A stretch of DNA of 6,471 nt from the NCBI GenBank assembly GCA_029859385.1, contig JAOUDF010000142.1:1-6471 (forward strand), in the 5' to 3' direction. Made by a program: the position numbers and the translations under genes. Source of the stretch: Nitrospirota bacterium. GTDB lineage: Bacteria > Nitrospirota > JAOUDF01. This document shows, piece by piece, positions 5,825 to 6,471 of this stretch (position 1 is the first letter of the stretch; every line of letters begins with the position of its first letter). A model generated the notes under the pieces. That model was given only the letters and a program-made list of their open reading frames with translations, was not told where the DNA came from and did no database searches.

Positions 5825-6471
5825 TTTTTCGATCATTGCCCACATAGACCACGGCAAGACAACCCTCTCCGACCGGATACTGGAGAAGACCGGTGCCCTG
5901 ACTGCCCGGGAGATGGAGGACCAGGTCCTTGACGACATGGACCTTGAACGGGAGCGCGGGATCACCATAAAGGCCCACGCCGTCACCCTCCGGCACAGGA
6001 CAAAGGAGGGTGAGGACTACATTTTCAACCTGATCGACACCCCCGGCCATGTGGACTTCACCTATGAAGTGTCGCGGAGCCTTGCCGCCTGCGAAGGGGC
6101 CATCCTTGTCGTCGATGCCGTCCAGGGGGTTGAGGCCCAGACCCTTGCCAATGCCTATCTCGCCATCGACAACAACCTTGAAATATTGCCGGTCATCAAC
6201 AAGATCGACCTCCCTGCCGCCGATGTCGACGGAGTGAGGAAGCAGATCGAGGATGTCATTGGTATCGATGCCTCTGTTGCGGTCCCTGCCAGCGCCAAGG
6301 AGGGGATCGGAATAGAGGACATCCTTGATGCGATAGTCAGGCACATGCCGGAGCCGAAAGGGGATGAGGCTGCGCCATTGAAGGCCTTGATCTTCGACTC
6401 GTGGTTCGACAACTACCAGGGGGTCATCATGCTGGTGCGGGTCTTTGACGGTGTGCTGAGGCCCGGCCTGA
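5808..6471 (+). CDS. lepA: Elongation factor 4 (LepA), translational GTPase, N-terminal part
   Basis: The first 221 codons are present. The rest of the usual ~600-residue protein lies beyond the right edge. The ATG at 5808-5810 is inside the end of the kinase gene (17-nt overlap) and has AAGGG at 5794-5798, 9 nt upstream. The GTPase motifs are all present: P-loop 'AHIDHGKT' at 11-18, switch I 'ERGIT' at 49-53, 'DTPGH' at 77-81, 'NKID' at 131-134 and 'SAK' at 162-164. 'REMEDQVLDDMDLERERG' and 'QGVEAQTLANAYLA' distinguish LepA from EF-G and TypA. Domain II begins around 187 with 'PLKALIFDSWFDNYQGV'. LepA binds the ribosome and affects elongation or initiation and 30S maturation, and it is usually non-essential. 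Small differences from E. coli LepA (KTT for KST, KAH for KAQ) are conservative. A LepA paralogue is possible but not shown. Confidence 0.95.
   Translation, partial: MRRIRNFSIIAHIDHGKTTLSDRILEKTGALTAREMEDQVLDDMDLERERGITIKAHAVTLRHRTKEGEDYIFNLIDTPGHVDFTYEVSRSLAACEGAILVVDAVQGVEAQTLANAYLAIDNNLEILPVINKIDLPAADVDGVRKQIEDVIGIDASVAVPASAKEGIGIEDILDAIVRHMPEPKGDEAAPLKALIFDSWFDNYQGVIMLVRVFDGVLRPGL

Noticed and set aside
4820..5986. Long minus-strand open frame (388 codons) opposite the ROK kinase and lepA start
   Set aside because: It crosses two clear plus-strand genes and has no family features. It is an antisense shadow.
5781..6344. Minus-strand open frame (187 codons) opposite lepA
   Set aside because: The plus strand has all five GTPase motifs of LepA, so the reverse frame is incidental.

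Overview
This is a moderately GC-rich, gene-dense bacterial window that looks chromosomal. Several features suggest a Geobacter-like member of the Desulfuromonadota (delta-proteobacterial type): the dCache-HAMP-PAS-GAF sensor, the radical SAM protein, and the codon and motif style of the housekeeping genes. That placement is inference from protein style, not from a marker gene. There are no mobile elements, CRISPR arrays, rRNA genes or tRNA genes.

Layout. Positions 1-1793 (minus strand) hold the first 597 codons of a membrane-bound sensory protein. Its output domain lies beyond the left edge of the window. Positions 1936-2805 (minus) encode a radical SAM enzyme with a short, cysteine-rich C-terminus. 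From 2806 to 2960 lies a divergent promoter region. It has a near-consensus sigma70 promoter facing right, a weaker one facing left, and a perfect 7-bp inverted repeat over the right-facing -10/start area. On the plus strand then follow queD (2961-3329), a TldE/PmbA-family gene (3387-4720) that carries a one-base frameshift near its 3' end, a ROK-family glucokinase-like gene (4862-5824), and the start of lepA/EF4 (5808 to the window edge). lepA overlaps the kinase gene by 17 bases.

How the genes relate. QueD makes 6-carboxy-tetrahydropterin for 7-deazaguanine (queuosine) synthesis. Its active-site motif, Cys-Glu-x-x-His-Gly-His, combines the QueD and PTPS-III signatures and raises the possibility of a second role in folate synthesis. 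The divergent radical SAM protein is not a typical QueE, and its substrate cannot be told from sequence. The kinase and lepA are probably co-transcribed from an extended -10 promoter at about 4745-4773. Apart from that pair, the genes do not form one pathway. The sensor is a stand-alone signalling gene.

No new multi-gene system is evident. The points most worth checking are the PmbA frameshift, the dual-signature QueD, and the radical SAM protein with a truncated SPASM-like tail.
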